DNA from: Alphaproteobacteria bacterium UBA1301
GTDB lineage: Bacteria > Pseudomonadota > Alphaproteobacteria > Micropepsales > Micropepsaceae
Assembly (NCBI GenBank): GCA_002307725.1
Contig: DBUB01000004.1
Coordinates: 212,417-276,416, forward strand
Length of the DNA stretch: 64,000 bases
Direction of reading: 5' to 3'
A model generated the notes under the pieces. It saw nothing but the letters and a program-made list of their open reading frames with translations. It made no database searches and was not told the DNA's origin. Made by a program: the position numbers and the translations under genes. This document shows positions 1-10,186 of this stretch, one piece after another; the first letter of the stretch is position 1; every line of letters starts with the position of its first letter.

Positions 1-581
1 GATCCCGCCGCCCATCGCGAACTGGTCGCCACCATCGAAGAGGAAGGCCAGCGGCTTAACCGCTTCATCGCCAATCTGCTCGACATGACGCGGCTGGAAT
101 CGGGGGCGCTGGCCCCGCGACTGGAAGCGACCGATCTCGGCGATGTGGCGGGCAGCGCCGCGGGGCGGGCGACGCGCGTTCTGGCGGGTCACAAGCTGGC
201 GCTCGCCATCGAGCCCGATCTGCCGCTGGTCAAGCTTGATCCGGTGCTGTTCGAACAAGTGCTGTTCAATGTGCTCGACAACGCCGGCAAATACGCGCCC
301 GTGAACACCACGGTTACGCTCACCGCCCGGCGCGAGGGCGGCGCCATCAAGCTCGACATCGCCGACCAAGGCCCCGGCATTCCCGATGAAGACCTGGAGC
401 GCATCTTCGACAAGTTCTATCGTGTCCTGGCGGCGGACCGTAAGCGCGTCGGCACCGGCCTCGGCCTTGCTATCGCGCGCGGATTCGTGGAAGCCATGGG
501 CGGCACGCTGACGGCCGGTAACCGCACTGAACCCGGCCCCAGCGGGGCGGTTTTCACCATCACCTTACCCATCGAGGCGTC

Positions 582-585
<4 letters not shown>
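1..585 (+). CDS. kdpD: KdpD-type sensor histidine kinase, C-terminal part (gene enters from left edge)
   Basis: The open frame runs in from base 1, so the 5' part lies outside the window; 194 residues are visible. They hold the end of the dimerisation helix (LNRFIANLLDMTRLESGAL) and a complete HATPase_c domain with the N box (NVLDNAGKYAP), the G1 box (DQGPGIP), the F box (FDKFYR) and the G2 box (GTGLGLAI). The phosphoacceptor His would lie just upstream. KdpD senses potassium limitation at the inner membrane and phosphorylates KdpE. The stop codon overlaps the ATG of the next gene (ATGA), so the two are translationally coupled. Identification as KdpD rather than another kinase rests on the dimerisation-helix sequence and the KdpE-like partner. 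Confidence 0.9.
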
Positions 586-1271
<686 letters not shown>

Positions 1272-1336
1272 TCGGCGCACGGGTCCCGGACTGCGCGCGG
1301 TTCCCATTTTCCCTGCGGTAATGCCATAATGGCGAC

Positions 1337-2635
1337 ATGCTGCTGTTCGAACTTACCGTCATCGCGTTTCTTGTGGCCATCAACGGCGCCTTGGCAATGT
1401 CGGAACTTGCCATCGTCTCGTCGCGCCGCGCCAAATTGAAAAGCTTCGCCGACCATCGCATCACCGGCTCGCGCCGCGCCCTCGAACTCGCCGACAATCC
1501 GGGGCGCTTCCTTTCCACAGTGCAGATCGGCATCACGCTGGTTGGTGTGCTCTCCGGCGCGTTTTCCGGCGCCACGCTGGGCCTCAAGCTTACCGCCTGG
1601 CTGATGGCGCACGGCGTTCCCGACGCCGCGGCCGATGCGCTGGGCGTCGGTACCGTGGTGGCGGCGATCACCTATCTGTCGCTGATCGTGGGCGAACTGG
1701 TGCCCAAGCAGATCGCGCTGTCCAATCCCGAAGGCATCGCCGTGCGCGTCGCCCCTGCAATGATCCTTTTGCAGAAGATCGCCAGCCCGCTGGTCTGGCT
1801 GCTCGATGTTTCGGGTGCGTGGATGCTGCGCTTGATCGGGCAGCACGGCCGCCGGCCGGAAGGCCCGACCGACGAGGAGATCAAGGCGCTGATCGCCGAA
1901 GCCGAAAGCGCCGGCGTCCTCGAAGCCGACGAACGGCGGATGATTTCGGGCGTGATGCGCCTGTCCGACCGGCCAGCCCGTGGCGTGATGACGCCGCGCA
2001 CGGAGGTTACCTGGATCGATGTCGGCGCCCCACTTGAAGAGCTGCGGACGCTGGCGGTGTCGACCCAATTCACGCGGCTGCCCGCCGGTCTCGGCATCAA
2101 CGAGCTTTCCGGCGTGATCCGCATCCACGACCTGCTCGCCGCCTTCCTCAGCGGGCGGCCGTTCGCCGTCGCCGCGCTGATCAAGCCCGCGCCCATCGTC
2201 TACGACAAGGCCGATGCGCTCGACGTGCTGGCGGTGTTGCGCAACGCCGAAGTGCCGATGGCACTGGTGCACGACGAATACGGCCACTTCGAAGGCGTCG
2301 TCACACCCGCCAACATCATGGAAGCGATCGCCGGTGGCTTCCACACCGAAGGCGAAACGCCCGAACAGAGCGCCGTGCGTCGCGGCGACGGTTCGTGGCT
2401 CCTCGCCGGCGATCTATCCGCCGACGAAATGGCCGACACCATCGGCTTTGCTCTGCCCGCCCACCGCGATTATCAGACCACCGCCGGTTTCGTCCTGGCG
2501 CTGGCGCGGCACCTGCCCGTTACCGGCGAAGCCTTCATCACCCAAGGCTGGCGCTTCGAAATCGTCGACATGGATGGACGCCGCATCGACAAGGTGCTGG
2601 TGGCAAGACTGCCATCTCCGCGGCGAAGCAGTTAG
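1337..2635 (+). CDS. CNNM/CorC-HlyC family membrane protein (hemolysin-like, TlyC type)
   Basis: This 432-residue protein begins with a DUF21/CNNM transmembrane domain (about 1-190; first helix LLFELTVIAFLVAINGALAM, then the SSRRAKLK loop). It is followed by a CBS-domain pair (about 205-335, with the typical RGVMTPRTEV entry and VHDEYGHFEGVVT) and a C-terminal CorC_HlyC transporter-associated domain (about 345-425). Family members export or sense divalent cations such as magnesium. The hemolysin label used for this family is historical and does not imply virulence. It stands alone between kdpE and a convergent symporter gene. Confidence 0.88.
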   Translation: MLLFELTVIAFLVAINGALAMSELAIVSSRRAKLKSFADHRITGSRRALELADNPGRFLSTVQIGITLVGVLSGAFSGATLGLKLTAWLMAHGVPDAAADALGVGTVVAAITYLSLIVGELVPKQIALSNPEGIAVRVAPAMILLQKIASPLVWLLDVSGAWMLRLIGQHGRRPEGPTDEEIKALIAEAESAGVLEADERRMISGVMRLSDRPARGVMTPRTEVTWIDVGAPLEELRTLAVSTQFTRLPAGLGINELSGVIRIHDLLAAFLSGRPFAVAALIKPAPIVYDKADALDVLAVLRNAEVPMALVHDEYGHFEGVVTPANIMEAIAGGFHTEGETPEQSAVRRGDGSWLLAGDLSADEMADTIGFALPAHRDYQTTAGFVLALARHLPVTGEAFITQGWRFEIVDMDGRRIDKVLVARLPSPRRSS

Positions 2636-2675
2636 GGGGTTGGCGCGCTTGCGCAACCGGAGATAACGATTAGGC

Positions 2676-4067
2676 TTAGGGTTGCCTCGCCACACGGCGG
2701 CGGGCCACCATGCCCATCCCGATCACCGCCGCGCTGAACGCCAGCCCGACGAACAAGGGATGCAGCGGCAGGTGGAAGACAAATCGTCCGCACACGGCGG
2801 CGGCGGTCGCAGAGGCCATCGCGAGCGCCGCCCAGCCGCCGCCGAGGTGCCGTGGCCAGAAGATCGCCAGCGCCATCGGCAGGAACACACCGGCGCTGCG
2901 CAGCGCCATCGAGAGATAATTCCACGCCAGCACTTGGCTACCGGCATTGGCCAGCGCGATGGCAAAGGCGAGCCCCGTCACCGCCAGAACACCGCCGCGG
3001 TTGAGCCATAACAGCGTGCGCCCGCTTTCGAGGCCGCAGAGGCCACGGCCGAAATCGCCCGCGATCATGGTGCCGATGCCGAGCGCCAGTCCGGCAATCG
3101 ATCCGACCACCGAGAACAAAATGCCCGCCAGCCCGATACCGCCGATCACCGATGGCACTTCGGTCAGAAGATAAACCGGCAGCGCCGTGATCGGGCTCAT
3201 CGCGGGATGGGCGGCGTGCATCGCCATGCCGATCGCCACGCAGGGAAGCCCGACCGGAATCGACAGCATCGCCGCCACCAGCGTGCCGCGCGCGGCCGTT
3301 TTGGTATCGCTGGCCGAGAAAATCGCCTGAATATACGTCTGGGTACAGATCATTCCGATGATCAGCGCGACAACATCGGCGGCGGTTTCACTCCAGCCGC
3401 GCGAGAAAGGATTGAACCACGGCTCGAACGGAAAAGCGGCAGTGAAATGGGGCATACGGAGCAATGTCAGCGCCGCGGTGATCCCGGCCACCGCCAGCGC
3501 CAGCCCGATCGCCGCCATTTTCAACAGGCCCGCCAGCCCTGCGCCTTTCAAGCCGCCGAAGAACACGCTCGCGATCACCAAGGCGGCGATGATGGCGGCC
3601 GCCTGCCACAGCGGCAGGCCGAACAAAACCCCGATCAGCGCCATGCCGGAAATCGCGCTCGCCACGGCACTGAAAAGAATACCCGTCGAAGAAATCGCGC
3701 TGGCAAGCAATCCAGCGCCACGTCCGTAATGGGCCGTGAGGTATTGCGGCAAGGTCTCCAAACCGCTGGCGCGGAGCGGCCGCGCATAATAGAGCGCCAT
3801 CACGATGAGGCCGAGCCCGACCCCGAGGGTGAACCACCAAGCGCAAATCCCGTATGAAAACGCCATCTGCGCGGTGCCGATGGTGGAGGCGCCTGCGACG
3901 GATGTTCCAGCGATGGAGCCGGCGATCATCGTGGCACCGGCCCGCCGTCCGCTGAGGGAGAACCCTTCCGCCGAGCCGACTGCGCGCGCAGCATAGATCG
4001 CCAGCGCCACGAAAGCACCAAGCGTAACAATCAGGCCAAAAAGATGGCCGAAGGAAAGGCTGACCAT
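2676..4067 (-). CDS. Sodium:solute symporter (SSS family)
   Basis: This 463-residue integral membrane protein has about 12-13 hydrophobic segments. The N-terminal region carries the SSS signature of YAARAVGSAEGFSLSGRR followed by IAGTSVAGASTIGTAQMAF, where the helix-1 region of this family binds sodium and solute. The substrate cannot be read from sequence; sugars, amino acids and small carboxylates are all transported by relatives. Transcription is convergent with the CorC-like gene and in line with the esterase gene upstream (20 bp gap), so the two may be co-transcribed and the solute might be a product of that esterase. This link is inference. Confidence 0.87.
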   Translation of the reverse strand: MVSLSFGHLFGLIVTLGAFVALAIYAARAVGSAEGFSLSGRRAGATMIAGSIAGTSVAGASTIGTAQMAFSYGICAWWFTLGVGLGLIVMALYYARPLRASGLETLPQYLTAHYGRGAGLLASAISSTGILFSAVASAISGMALIGVLFGLPLWQAAAIIAALVIASVFFGGLKGAGLAGLLKMAAIGLALAVAGITAALTLLRMPHFTAAFPFEPWFNPFSRGWSETAADVVALIIGMICTQTYIQAIFSASDTKTAARGTLVAAMLSIPVGLPCVAIGMAMHAAHPAMSPITALPVYLLTEVPSVIGGIGLAGILFSVVGSIAGLALGIGTMIAGDFGRGLCGLESGRTLLWLNRGGVLAVTGLAFAIALANAGSQVLAWNYLSMALRSAGVFLPMALAIFWPRHLGGGWAALAMASATAAAVCGRFVFHLPLHPLFVGLAFSAAVIGMGMVARRRVARQP

Positions 4068-4087
4068 AACAATCGCCGGTTACGTTC

Positions 4088-5203
4088 TTATGATCCCGGC
4101 GCGAAGCGAGGTAGCAGCGATACGCGATCAATCACCAGCTTTGACAACAACGCCTCGTCCTTCAGGGACGGATGACCATGGCAGGCCATCCATTCGAGGC
4201 CGGTGAAAACGATGGTCTCAAGATCGGCAACGCCTTCGGACCCCGCCAGTGCCGCCGCGGCTTTCATATTGTCGGCGATTTCGTTCGCAGCGCCGTCGGA
4301 GGCCATCATGATGATGTGCGCGTCCGGATATTTGGCGCGCAGGCTCTTGATGAAATCGGCATAGCTGCGAATGGCATCGGCGTGCAGCGCGTCACGCGTG
4401 GCCCATTTTTCGCCCGGATTGAGTTTGGTCGAGAAATCGTTGGTGCCAAGACCAACCACCACGACATCCGGCGTCCAACCGTCGTCGGACGCCGGAACCG
4501 AATGATCGAACAGCGCAAATTTGTAGAGATAGGGCAGCGTGTCGCCCGGTGCCAGACCGTTGTAATTGCGTACGATCCCGCGCCCGGAATAAGCGTTAAT
4601 GCGATAAGCGGCACCAAAGTGCTTGGCCACGATCGGACCCCAGGCGAGCGAGGTGTCGGTGGTATCGCGCACATCGTCGGTGGTGCAGACCTGGCCCCGG
4701 GAGGTGTCGCCGTACCCGACGGTGTAGGAATCGCCGATGAATTCGATGCGATGGCTATAGCTCGGCGCTGGCAACGCATTGGCGGTGTCAGGCACGAAGA
4801 AGCCGTCGAAGCTTCCGGTGGTCGCTTGCGTCTCGCTCGCTTTTTCGAGGCGAATGACATGGCGGCCAGGGCCGAGGTCTTTCAGCGACACCGTCACCTT
4901 GCCGGGGCGTGTCAGCGTCAGTTTGTGCATGCCGTCGACCCAGACATACAGGTTGTTTTGATCGTCATTGACCTTGGCATCGACGCTGTCGCCGGTGAAG
5001 GCCGCTTCGAAATACACGCCCGGCCATTGATAGGTGTAGCTGGCTTTGTCCACCGGCGACGAGAACAGGTGGAAGCTTTCGTCCTTCGTCACATGCGTCA
5101 CGACGCGCCCGCCGACGAACATCTGCAGCGGCACGGAGTCGGCCAAAGCCGGAACAGTCAGCGCCGTAACGGCGAACAAAGCGGATATCAAAACGCGGCG
5201 CAT
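4088..5203 (-). CDS. Secreted SGNH esterase of the carbohydrate esterase 2 (CE2) type
   Basis: This 371-residue protein starts with a signal peptide (MRRVLISALFAVTALTVPALA). An N-terminal jelly-roll-like domain (about 25-135) precedes an SGNH hydrolase domain with block I IEFIGDSYTVGYGD (Ser nucleophile), a Gly-containing block near AYSGRGIVRNYNG, block III VVVGLGTNDFS, and a terminal His in CHGHPSLKDEALLSK. The jelly-roll plus SGNH layout is that of CE2 acetyl-xylan/glucomannan esterases, which deacetylate plant polysaccharides outside the cytoplasm. The absence of an obvious Asp three residues before the catalytic His fits CE2, where a dyad can suffice. Substrate is inferred from family only. 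Confidence 0.85.
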   Translation of the reverse strand: MRRVLISALFAVTALTVPALADSVPLQMFVGGRVVTHVTKDESFHLFSSPVDKASYTYQWPGVYFEAAFTGDSVDAKVNDDQNNLYVWVDGMHKLTLTRPGKVTVSLKDLGPGRHVIRLEKASETQATTGSFDGFFVPDTANALPAPSYSHRIEFIGDSYTVGYGDTSRGQVCTTDDVRDTTDTSLAWGPIVAKHFGAAYRINAYSGRGIVRNYNGLAPGDTLPYLYKFALFDHSVPASDDGWTPDVVVVGLGTNDFSTKLNPGEKWATRDALHADAIRSYADFIKSLRAKYPDAHIIMMASDGAANEIADNMKAAAALAGSEGVADLETIVFTGLEWMACHGHPSLKDEALLSKLVIDRVSLLPRFAPGS

Positions 5204-5310
5204 CAGTCGGGACCCGTATATTGGAAAGCTGCCCTGTTATACGACAGCGCTTTCCTGCACCACATGGCAAATTCCACCCTGTGACGGCGCAAAAATGCCG
5301 CGGTAAGCCC

Positions 5311-5865
5311 TTACGAACTCACCACCGCGAGCATTTTGGCGGCGCGGTCGCCCAAGCCGTGGAACGTGTGCGGATACGAAGAGTGGAGATAAACGCTGTC
5401 GCCCGGCTCCAAAATCCAGGTCCGGCCGTCATAGGTCAGTTCGATCAGGCCTTCGAGCACATAACAGAATTCCTGGCCGTCATGGGTGATCGGCACCGGC
5501 TTGGGGGTCGCCGGATCGAACGACAAGAGAAACGGTTCCATCATGTGGCCGGCGGTTCCGGGGCGCGTCAACGACAGATAAGTGTAGCTCTGCTCGGTGT
5601 CGCCCTGATCGCCCGCCATGCCTTCACCGGAGCGGCAGATGGTGAGATGTTCCGACACCACCGCGCCGCCGTGCAGCAGCCCTTCAGTCTTGGACCCGAG
5701 CACACGGCTGAGCTGGATCACCGCGCCAATGGCCGGCACCGCGGTGCCGTCCTCATAAGCTTGCAGCCGCTCGGGATCGATCCCCGCCAGCTTCGCCACT
5801 TGTTCGAGGCTCATATCCTGCGCCTCGCGCAATGCCTGGATGCGTTGACCGACATATTTGCGCAT
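5311..5865 (-). CDS. XRE-family transcriptional regulator with C-terminal cupin
   Basis: This 184-residue protein has an N-terminal helix-turn-helix (about 1-65: RIQALREAQDMSLEQVAKLAGID) and a C-terminal cupin (about 110-180: GQEFCYVLEGLIELTYDGRTW, then LEPGDSVYLHSSYPHTFHG). PuuR/SutR-type regulators have this layout and sense a small metabolite or metal through the cupin. The start lies three bases after the stop of the oxidoreductase beta subunit gene. It is therefore the last gene of that operon and probably its regulator, likely with autoregulation; this is inferred from context only. Confidence 0.88.
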   Translation of the reverse strand: MRKYVGQRIQALREAQDMSLEQVAKLAGIDPERLQAYEDGTAVPAIGAVIQLSRVLGSKTEGLLHGGAVVSEHLTICRSGEGMAGDQGDTEQSYTYLSLTRPGTAGHMMEPFLLSFDPATPKPVPITHDGQEFCYVLEGLIELTYDGRTWILEPGDSVYLHSSYPHTFHGLGDRAAKMLAVVSS

Positions 5866-5868
5866 GGA

Positions 5869-6798
5869 TCACCTCTCGCGCCGCGCCGGAACGATGCGCC
5901 CGGAGAGCGACCGTAAGTTCTGCCAGTAGCGGTCGATGGCGGGACGAAGATCCGCCGCCGTCAGCCCCGATTTCTGGAAGCGGCGTTGCAGCGACAGATA
6001 CATGTTGAGCGCCTCGTCGGAGAAATCGGGCTCGATGTTTACCACATGCCGCTTGCCGTCGAAAACCTCATAGACCGGCCACAGACCGGAGCGCACCGCC
6101 AGCCGCACCAGTTCGAGGCCCAAAGCAGGTTCAGACTTCCACCCCGTCGGGCACGGCGATAGAATATGCAGGAAGCGGAAGCCGCGCTGCTCAATGGCGT
6201 AGGTGAATTTCCTATGCGTGTCCTCGACATGCGCCAGACTGACCGAGGCGGCATAAGGAATGCGATGCGCCGCCATCACCGCCAGAATATCCTTTTTCTG
6301 CTCCAGCTTGCCTTCGAGGGTGTTGGAGGTCACCGCCCCTTGCGGCGTCGCCGACGAGCGCTGACCGCCGGTGTTGCCGTAGATTTCGTTGTCATAACAT
6401 ACGAATAGGATGTCTTCGTTGCGCTCGGCCGCCGCCGACAGACAGGCAAAGCCGATGTCGAACGTGCCGCCGTCGCCCGCCAGCACGATCACGCGGGTGT
6501 CTTCGCCGTTGAGCCGCGCCACCGCCGCCATGCCCGAGGCTGCCGCCGCCGCCGAGGCAAACGTGGTCATCAGGGTGGGAACGCCAAAGGTCGCTTGCGG
6601 AAACGTGCCGCCCGCCACCGCGCCGCAACAGGCCGGGATCACGAGTTGCACCGGACGCTGGCCGACGGCGCGCCGCAGCATTTGCAAAGTGATCGACATG
6701 CCGCAACCGCCACAGTTGGTATTGCCTTTGCGGAACAAGGGTTCGGCGCGGTCGAGGCTGGTCTGGCAAAGTCCGCCGAGAGCTGGTTCGTTCATCAC
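5869..6798 (-). CDS. 2-oxoacid:acceptor oxidoreductase, beta subunit (thiamine diphosphate binding)
   Basis: This 309-residue protein has conserved cysteines near the N terminus (GNTNCGGCGMS) and at PACCGA that match an iron-sulfur cluster environment in pyruvate/2-ketoacid:ferredoxin oxidoreductase beta subunits. The thiamine diphosphate and Mg motif is VLAGDGGTFDIG followed by YDNEIYGNTGGQRS. It forms the catalytic core with the alpha subunit, decarboxylating a 2-oxoacid to an acyl-CoA and passing electrons to the Fe-S and FAD subunit. The start overlaps the alpha-subunit stop by four bases. Pyruvate, 2-oxoglutarate, branched-chain 2-oxoacids or indolepyruvate cannot be told apart by eye. 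Confidence 0.92.
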   Translation of the reverse strand: MMNEPALGGLCQTSLDRAEPLFRKGNTNCGGCGMSITLQMLRRAVGQRPVQLVIPACCGAVAGGTFPQATFGVPTLMTTFASAAAAASGMAAVARLNGEDTRVIVLAGDGGTFDIGFACLSAAAERNEDILFVCYDNEIYGNTGGQRSSATPQGAVTSNTLEGKLEQKKDILAVMAAHRIPYAASVSLAHVEDTHRKFTYAIEQRGFRFLHILSPCPTGWKSEPALGLELVRLAVRSGLWPVYEVFDGKRHVVNIEPDFSDEALNMYLSLQRRFQKSGLTAADLRPAIDRYWQNLRSLSGRIVPARRER

Positions 6799-7955
6799 AC
6801 CGCCTCCATCAAGACGGGCGAACCCGAGCCGTCGCGTCCTTCAATATCGGCGACCATCTTGGCGATGTGTTCGGGGCGGATATCACCACCGCCCATCCCG
6901 GCGAGATAATCCTGCACCACCGCGCCCGGATCGGCGAAGACGCGGGTATCGGACCACAACACGCCGCCCATGCCGAGCGCGATATTGCGATCGATCACCG
7001 CGATGCGCTTCTTGCCGGCAAAAATGGAACGGATCGCCGCCATCGGCGCCGGCCGGAACAGCCGCACCCGCAAACTGCCGACCTTCTTGCCTTCGGCCCG
7101 CAACGCATCGACGACGTGTTCGGCAGCGATCGGAATGGTGCCCATCGAGACGATCAAGGTTTCGGCGTCGTCCGCTTTGTACGGCACCAGAATGTCGGGC
7201 GGGCGGCGTCCGAAAATCGCTGCGAATTCGGTTTGGATTTCCGCATAGATCGCGGGCACGCCCAGCATCGCCTGGTGATGCTGCAAGCGATGCACTTCGG
7301 TCTGATGCGGAATTTCGATCTGGCCGAGGGTGTGCGGAATTTCCGCCAAGCGATGCGGCACATCCGTCGGCGGCAGGAAGGCATCGACCTTGGCTTGCTC
7401 GGGCACTTCGGTCTGCGCCACTGTGTGGGAGAGTATGAACCCTTCCATGCACACCATCACCGGCATCATCACGCGCTGGTCTTCGGCGAGACGGAAGCCG
7501 CACAGAATGGAATCGAACACCTCTTGGTTATCGGCGCAGAAAAACTGGATAATGCCAGCATCGCGCAGCAGCAGCGCATCGCCGTGATCGGCCCAGATAT
7601 TCCACGGCGGCCCCAGGGTGCGATTGGCAACCGCCATCACCACCGGAAAGCGCATCGTTGCGGCGGCGATACAGTTTTCGAGCATGTAAGCGAGGCCGTT
7701 CGACGAGGTGGTGGTGAAAGTGCGCGCCCCCGCCGCAGCGCCGCCGATGCACACGCCCATGGCGGAATGCTCGCTTTCGACGCGCACGACATGGCCTTTG
7801 TCGATCTTCTGATTGCAGAGGAATTCCATGCATTCGGTGGAAGGCGTGATCGGATAGACGCCCGAAACGAAACCGCGCCCGGTTCGATTGGCGCGGGCGG
7901 CGAGGGTCGCTGCCAGCGCGGCGCCGTGATTGGCGGAGAGAAGTTCTAGGCTCAT
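6795..7955 (-). CDS. 2-oxoacid:acceptor oxidoreductase, alpha subunit
   Basis: This 386-residue protein has the pyrimidine-binding domain signature GFVSGVYPITPSTECMEFL and the conserved SSNGLAYMLENCIAA region of 2-oxoacid:ferredoxin oxidoreductase alpha chains. A C-terminal domain II follows (SMGTIPIAAEHVVDALRAEGKKVGSLRVRLFRP). I chose the ATG at 7955 because the family begins at MSLELLSANHGAA and this ATG overlaps the upstream stop (ATGA). The open frame continues further upstream but that part is antisense noise within the neighbouring fusion gene. It acts with the beta subunit and the gamma-GltD-delta fusion. Confidence 0.92.
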   Translation of the reverse strand: MSLELLSANHGAALAATLAARANRTGRGFVSGVYPITPSTECMEFLCNQKIDKGHVVRVESEHSAMGVCIGGAAAGARTFTTTSSNGLAYMLENCIAAATMRFPVVMAVANRTLGPPWNIWADHGDALLLRDAGIIQFFCADNQEVFDSILCGFRLAEDQRVMMPVMVCMEGFILSHTVAQTEVPEQAKVDAFLPPTDVPHRLAEIPHTLGQIEIPHQTEVHRLQHHQAMLGVPAIYAEIQTEFAAIFGRRPPDILVPYKADDAETLIVSMGTIPIAAEHVVDALRAEGKKVGSLRVRLFRPAPMAAIRSIFAGKKRIAVIDRNIALGMGGVLWSDTRVFADPGAVVQDYLAGMGGGDIRPEHIAKMVADIEGRDGSGSPVLMEAV

Positions 7956-10186
7956 ACGGTCTTCTCCTGCATCGACATCACGCCGCGCGGACATTCGGCG
8001 ACGCACATACCGCAGCCTTTGCAATATTGCGGATCGATGCGATAGCCCCCCACTTCGCGATAAATAACGCCATCGGGACACGAGATGATGCAAGTATCGC
8101 ACTGCGTACAGTGCCCGCAAGAAAAACAGCGGTTCGCTTCGCTGGCGTCTTTCAGGCCCGCATTGACCTCGGTGAAGTTACCCGTCAGCGCCTTCACCGC
8201 GCTCTGCCGGTCGGCGTGCGGCCGGGTAATTTCGAAATGATCGAAACGAATCTGGCCCGGCGCCACCGGCAATCCGTTGGTCTTCGGCGCAGGCACGACG
8301 CCCATCACCGCGTCCGCCGCTTTGCGTCCTGAGCCGATGGCATGAGTGACGGTTCCCTCGCCGCTGGCACAATCGCCGGCGAAATACACCGTAAGCGGAC
8401 GATTTCCGTCAAAAGCGCGCCCGCCCCTCACCTGCCAGCCGTCGGGCAGCAAATCGAGATCGCTTTTCTGTCCGAGCGCGAGCAGCACGCACTCGGCGGC
8501 CAACGCCGAGGTCCGGCCGGTGACGACCGGGCGCCGCCGCCCGCTCGCATCCGGCGCGCCCGCTTCCACCTCCGCGATCACCACCTGTTCGGCTTCGAAC
8601 GCCACCGGCGTGCGGAACGGCATTATCTTGACGCCTTCCTTTTCGGCATCGTGGATTTCTTCGCAGATCGCCGGCATGTCCTTTTTGGCGCGGCGATAAG
8701 CGATGGTCACGCTGGACGCGCCACAGCGCAGCGCCGAGCGGGCACAGTCGATCGCGGTATTGCCGCCGCCGATCACGACCACATTCCCCTTCAGCGCCAC
8801 CGGCGCGCGTTTGACGCGATCGAGAAAATCGAGCCCTTGTTCGACATTCGCCAGATGCTCGCCATTGATCCCAAGCGCCACTGGCACCCCGAACCCGACC
8901 GCAACCACCACCGCATCATGGTCTTGCGCCAGCGCCGCCAGTTCGGCCTTGCCGATGCGCGCGTTGCAGCGAACCTTCACCCCCAGCGCGGTGATGCGCT
9001 CCAAATCGCGCGCTAGCGCCTCCTGCGGCAAACGGAACGCCGGAATGCCGTTGCGCAACACGCCGCCAAGCGCCGGAGCGGAATCGTAAATCGTCACCAC
9101 ATGCCCGGCGCGCGCCAATTGCCATGCTGCGGAAAGTCCCGCCGGTCCGCCGCCCACCACCGCGACAGCAAGCGGCCGCGCCACCTGCGCGCGCACCGGC
9201 ACGACCGCCGTGTGATCGCCGATCCAGCGTTCCAGGCTGCGAATATTGACGGCGCCGTCGAGCGCGGCGCGGTTGCAATGGCGCATGCACGGCGCCGGGC
9301 ATACCCGTCCGCACACGGAGGGTAGCGGCTGGGTGGCGAGCAGAATTTCGGCCGCGGCGGCAACGCCGTCTTTTTTCAGCGCCTGAATGAAACCGACCAC
9401 GTCGTTGCCCGCCGGGCAGGCGGCATTGCACGGCGCCGCGTGGGTGTCGTAGCTCGGCGTCTGGTTCGACCAAGTGCCGGTCAGCACCGTCGCCGGAAAA
9501 TCCTTGTTGTGTTCCAGCGTCGAGGCAACTGGCGGCGCCACCAGTGCAGCGACCGGAGGCATCGCCGCTGCGGGCGTCAGCGCATCGGCAAAACGTACTT
9601 GTTCGAAAGCCTGACGCGCCGCAACGAGATCGCCGGCAACGCCGAGCTTGGCGAAGGCCTTTTCCAGCGCCGACAGCGGCAGGCCCAACGCCTTGGCGTA
9701 AGCGCCGAGAATGGTCGTGTTGATGATCACCACCGCCGCCGAGCCGATGCCCTGTTCGCGCGCGATGGTGGTGGCGTCGACCACACCGTAACGATAGCGG
9801 TCGAACCGTCCGGCAAAATGTTCCATCGGCAGATGCGAGTTGAGCAGCAACAGCGCACCGGGCGCGACACCATCGAAAATCGCTGGCCGCAGCAGACCTT
9901 CGTCGAGCACGAGCAGATGATCGGGGCGATAGACCTTGTTGGCGTTGCGGATCGGATCGCGGTCGACCCGGGTGTACGCCTGCACCGGCGCGCCGGAACG
10001 TTCGCTGCCGTAATCGCCGAAGGTCTGCACAAAGCAGCCCATCCGGGTGAACAACGCCGCAATCAGCTTGGCACAGGTGACGCCGCCTTGGCCGCCGCGG
10101 CCGTGCACGCGCACTTCCAGCGGCAGCGTCAAATCGGAGGGCAGCGCAATGGCAGAATTGGAACCTGGCGGGTGCTTGGTGTCCAT
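7952..10186 (-). CDS. Fused 2-oxoacid oxidoreductase gamma domain + GltD-like FAD/NAD(P)H domain + 2x[4Fe-4S] delta domain
   Basis: This 744-residue fusion has three parts. Residues about 20-200 are a gamma-type catalytic domain (VRVHGRGGQGGVTCAKLIA, then FGDYGSERSGAPVQAY). Residues about 235-650 resemble the GltD small subunit of glutamate synthase: an N-terminal Cys cluster (CNAACPAG, CGRVCPAPCMRHC), an FAD-binding fold (AVVGGGPAGLSAAWQLARAG) and an NAD(P)-binding fold (VVIGGGNTAIDCARSALR). Residues about 680-744 carry a ferredoxin-type two-cluster domain (CGHCTQCDTCIISCPDG and CKGCGMCVAECPRG). It probably links the acyl-CoA-forming reaction of the alpha and beta subunits to NAD(P)H rather than only to free ferredoxin. 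It is the first gene of the operon. Confidence 0.92.
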   Translation of the reverse strand: MDTKHPPGSNSAIALPSDLTLPLEVRVHGRGGQGGVTCAKLIAALFTRMGCFVQTFGDYGSERSGAPVQAYTRVDRDPIRNANKVYRPDHLLVLDEGLLRPAIFDGVAPGALLLLNSHLPMEHFAGRFDRYRYGVVDATTIAREQGIGSAAVVIINTTILGAYAKALGLPLSALEKAFAKLGVAGDLVAARQAFEQVRFADALTPAAAMPPVAALVAPPVASTLEHNKDFPATVLTGTWSNQTPSYDTHAAPCNAACPAGNDVVGFIQALKKDGVAAAAEILLATQPLPSVCGRVCPAPCMRHCNRAALDGAVNIRSLERWIGDHTAVVPVRAQVARPLAVAVVGGGPAGLSAAWQLARAGHVVTIYDSAPALGGVLRNGIPAFRLPQEALARDLERITALGVKVRCNARIGKAELAALAQDHDAVVVAVGFGVPVALGINGEHLANVEQGLDFLDRVKRAPVALKGNVVVIGGGNTAIDCARSALRCGASSVTIAYRRAKKDMPAICEEIHDAEKEGVKIMPFRTPVAFEAEQVVIAEVEAGAPDASGRRRPVVTGRTSALAAECVLLALGQKSDLDLLPDGWQVRGGRAFDGNRPLTVYFAGDCASGEGTVTHAIGSGRKAADAVMGVVPAPKTNGLPVAPGQIRFDHFEITRPHADRQSAVKALTGNFTEVNAGLKDASEANRCFSCGHCTQCDTCIISCPDGVIYREVGGYRIDPQYCKGCGMCVAECPRGVMSMQEKTV

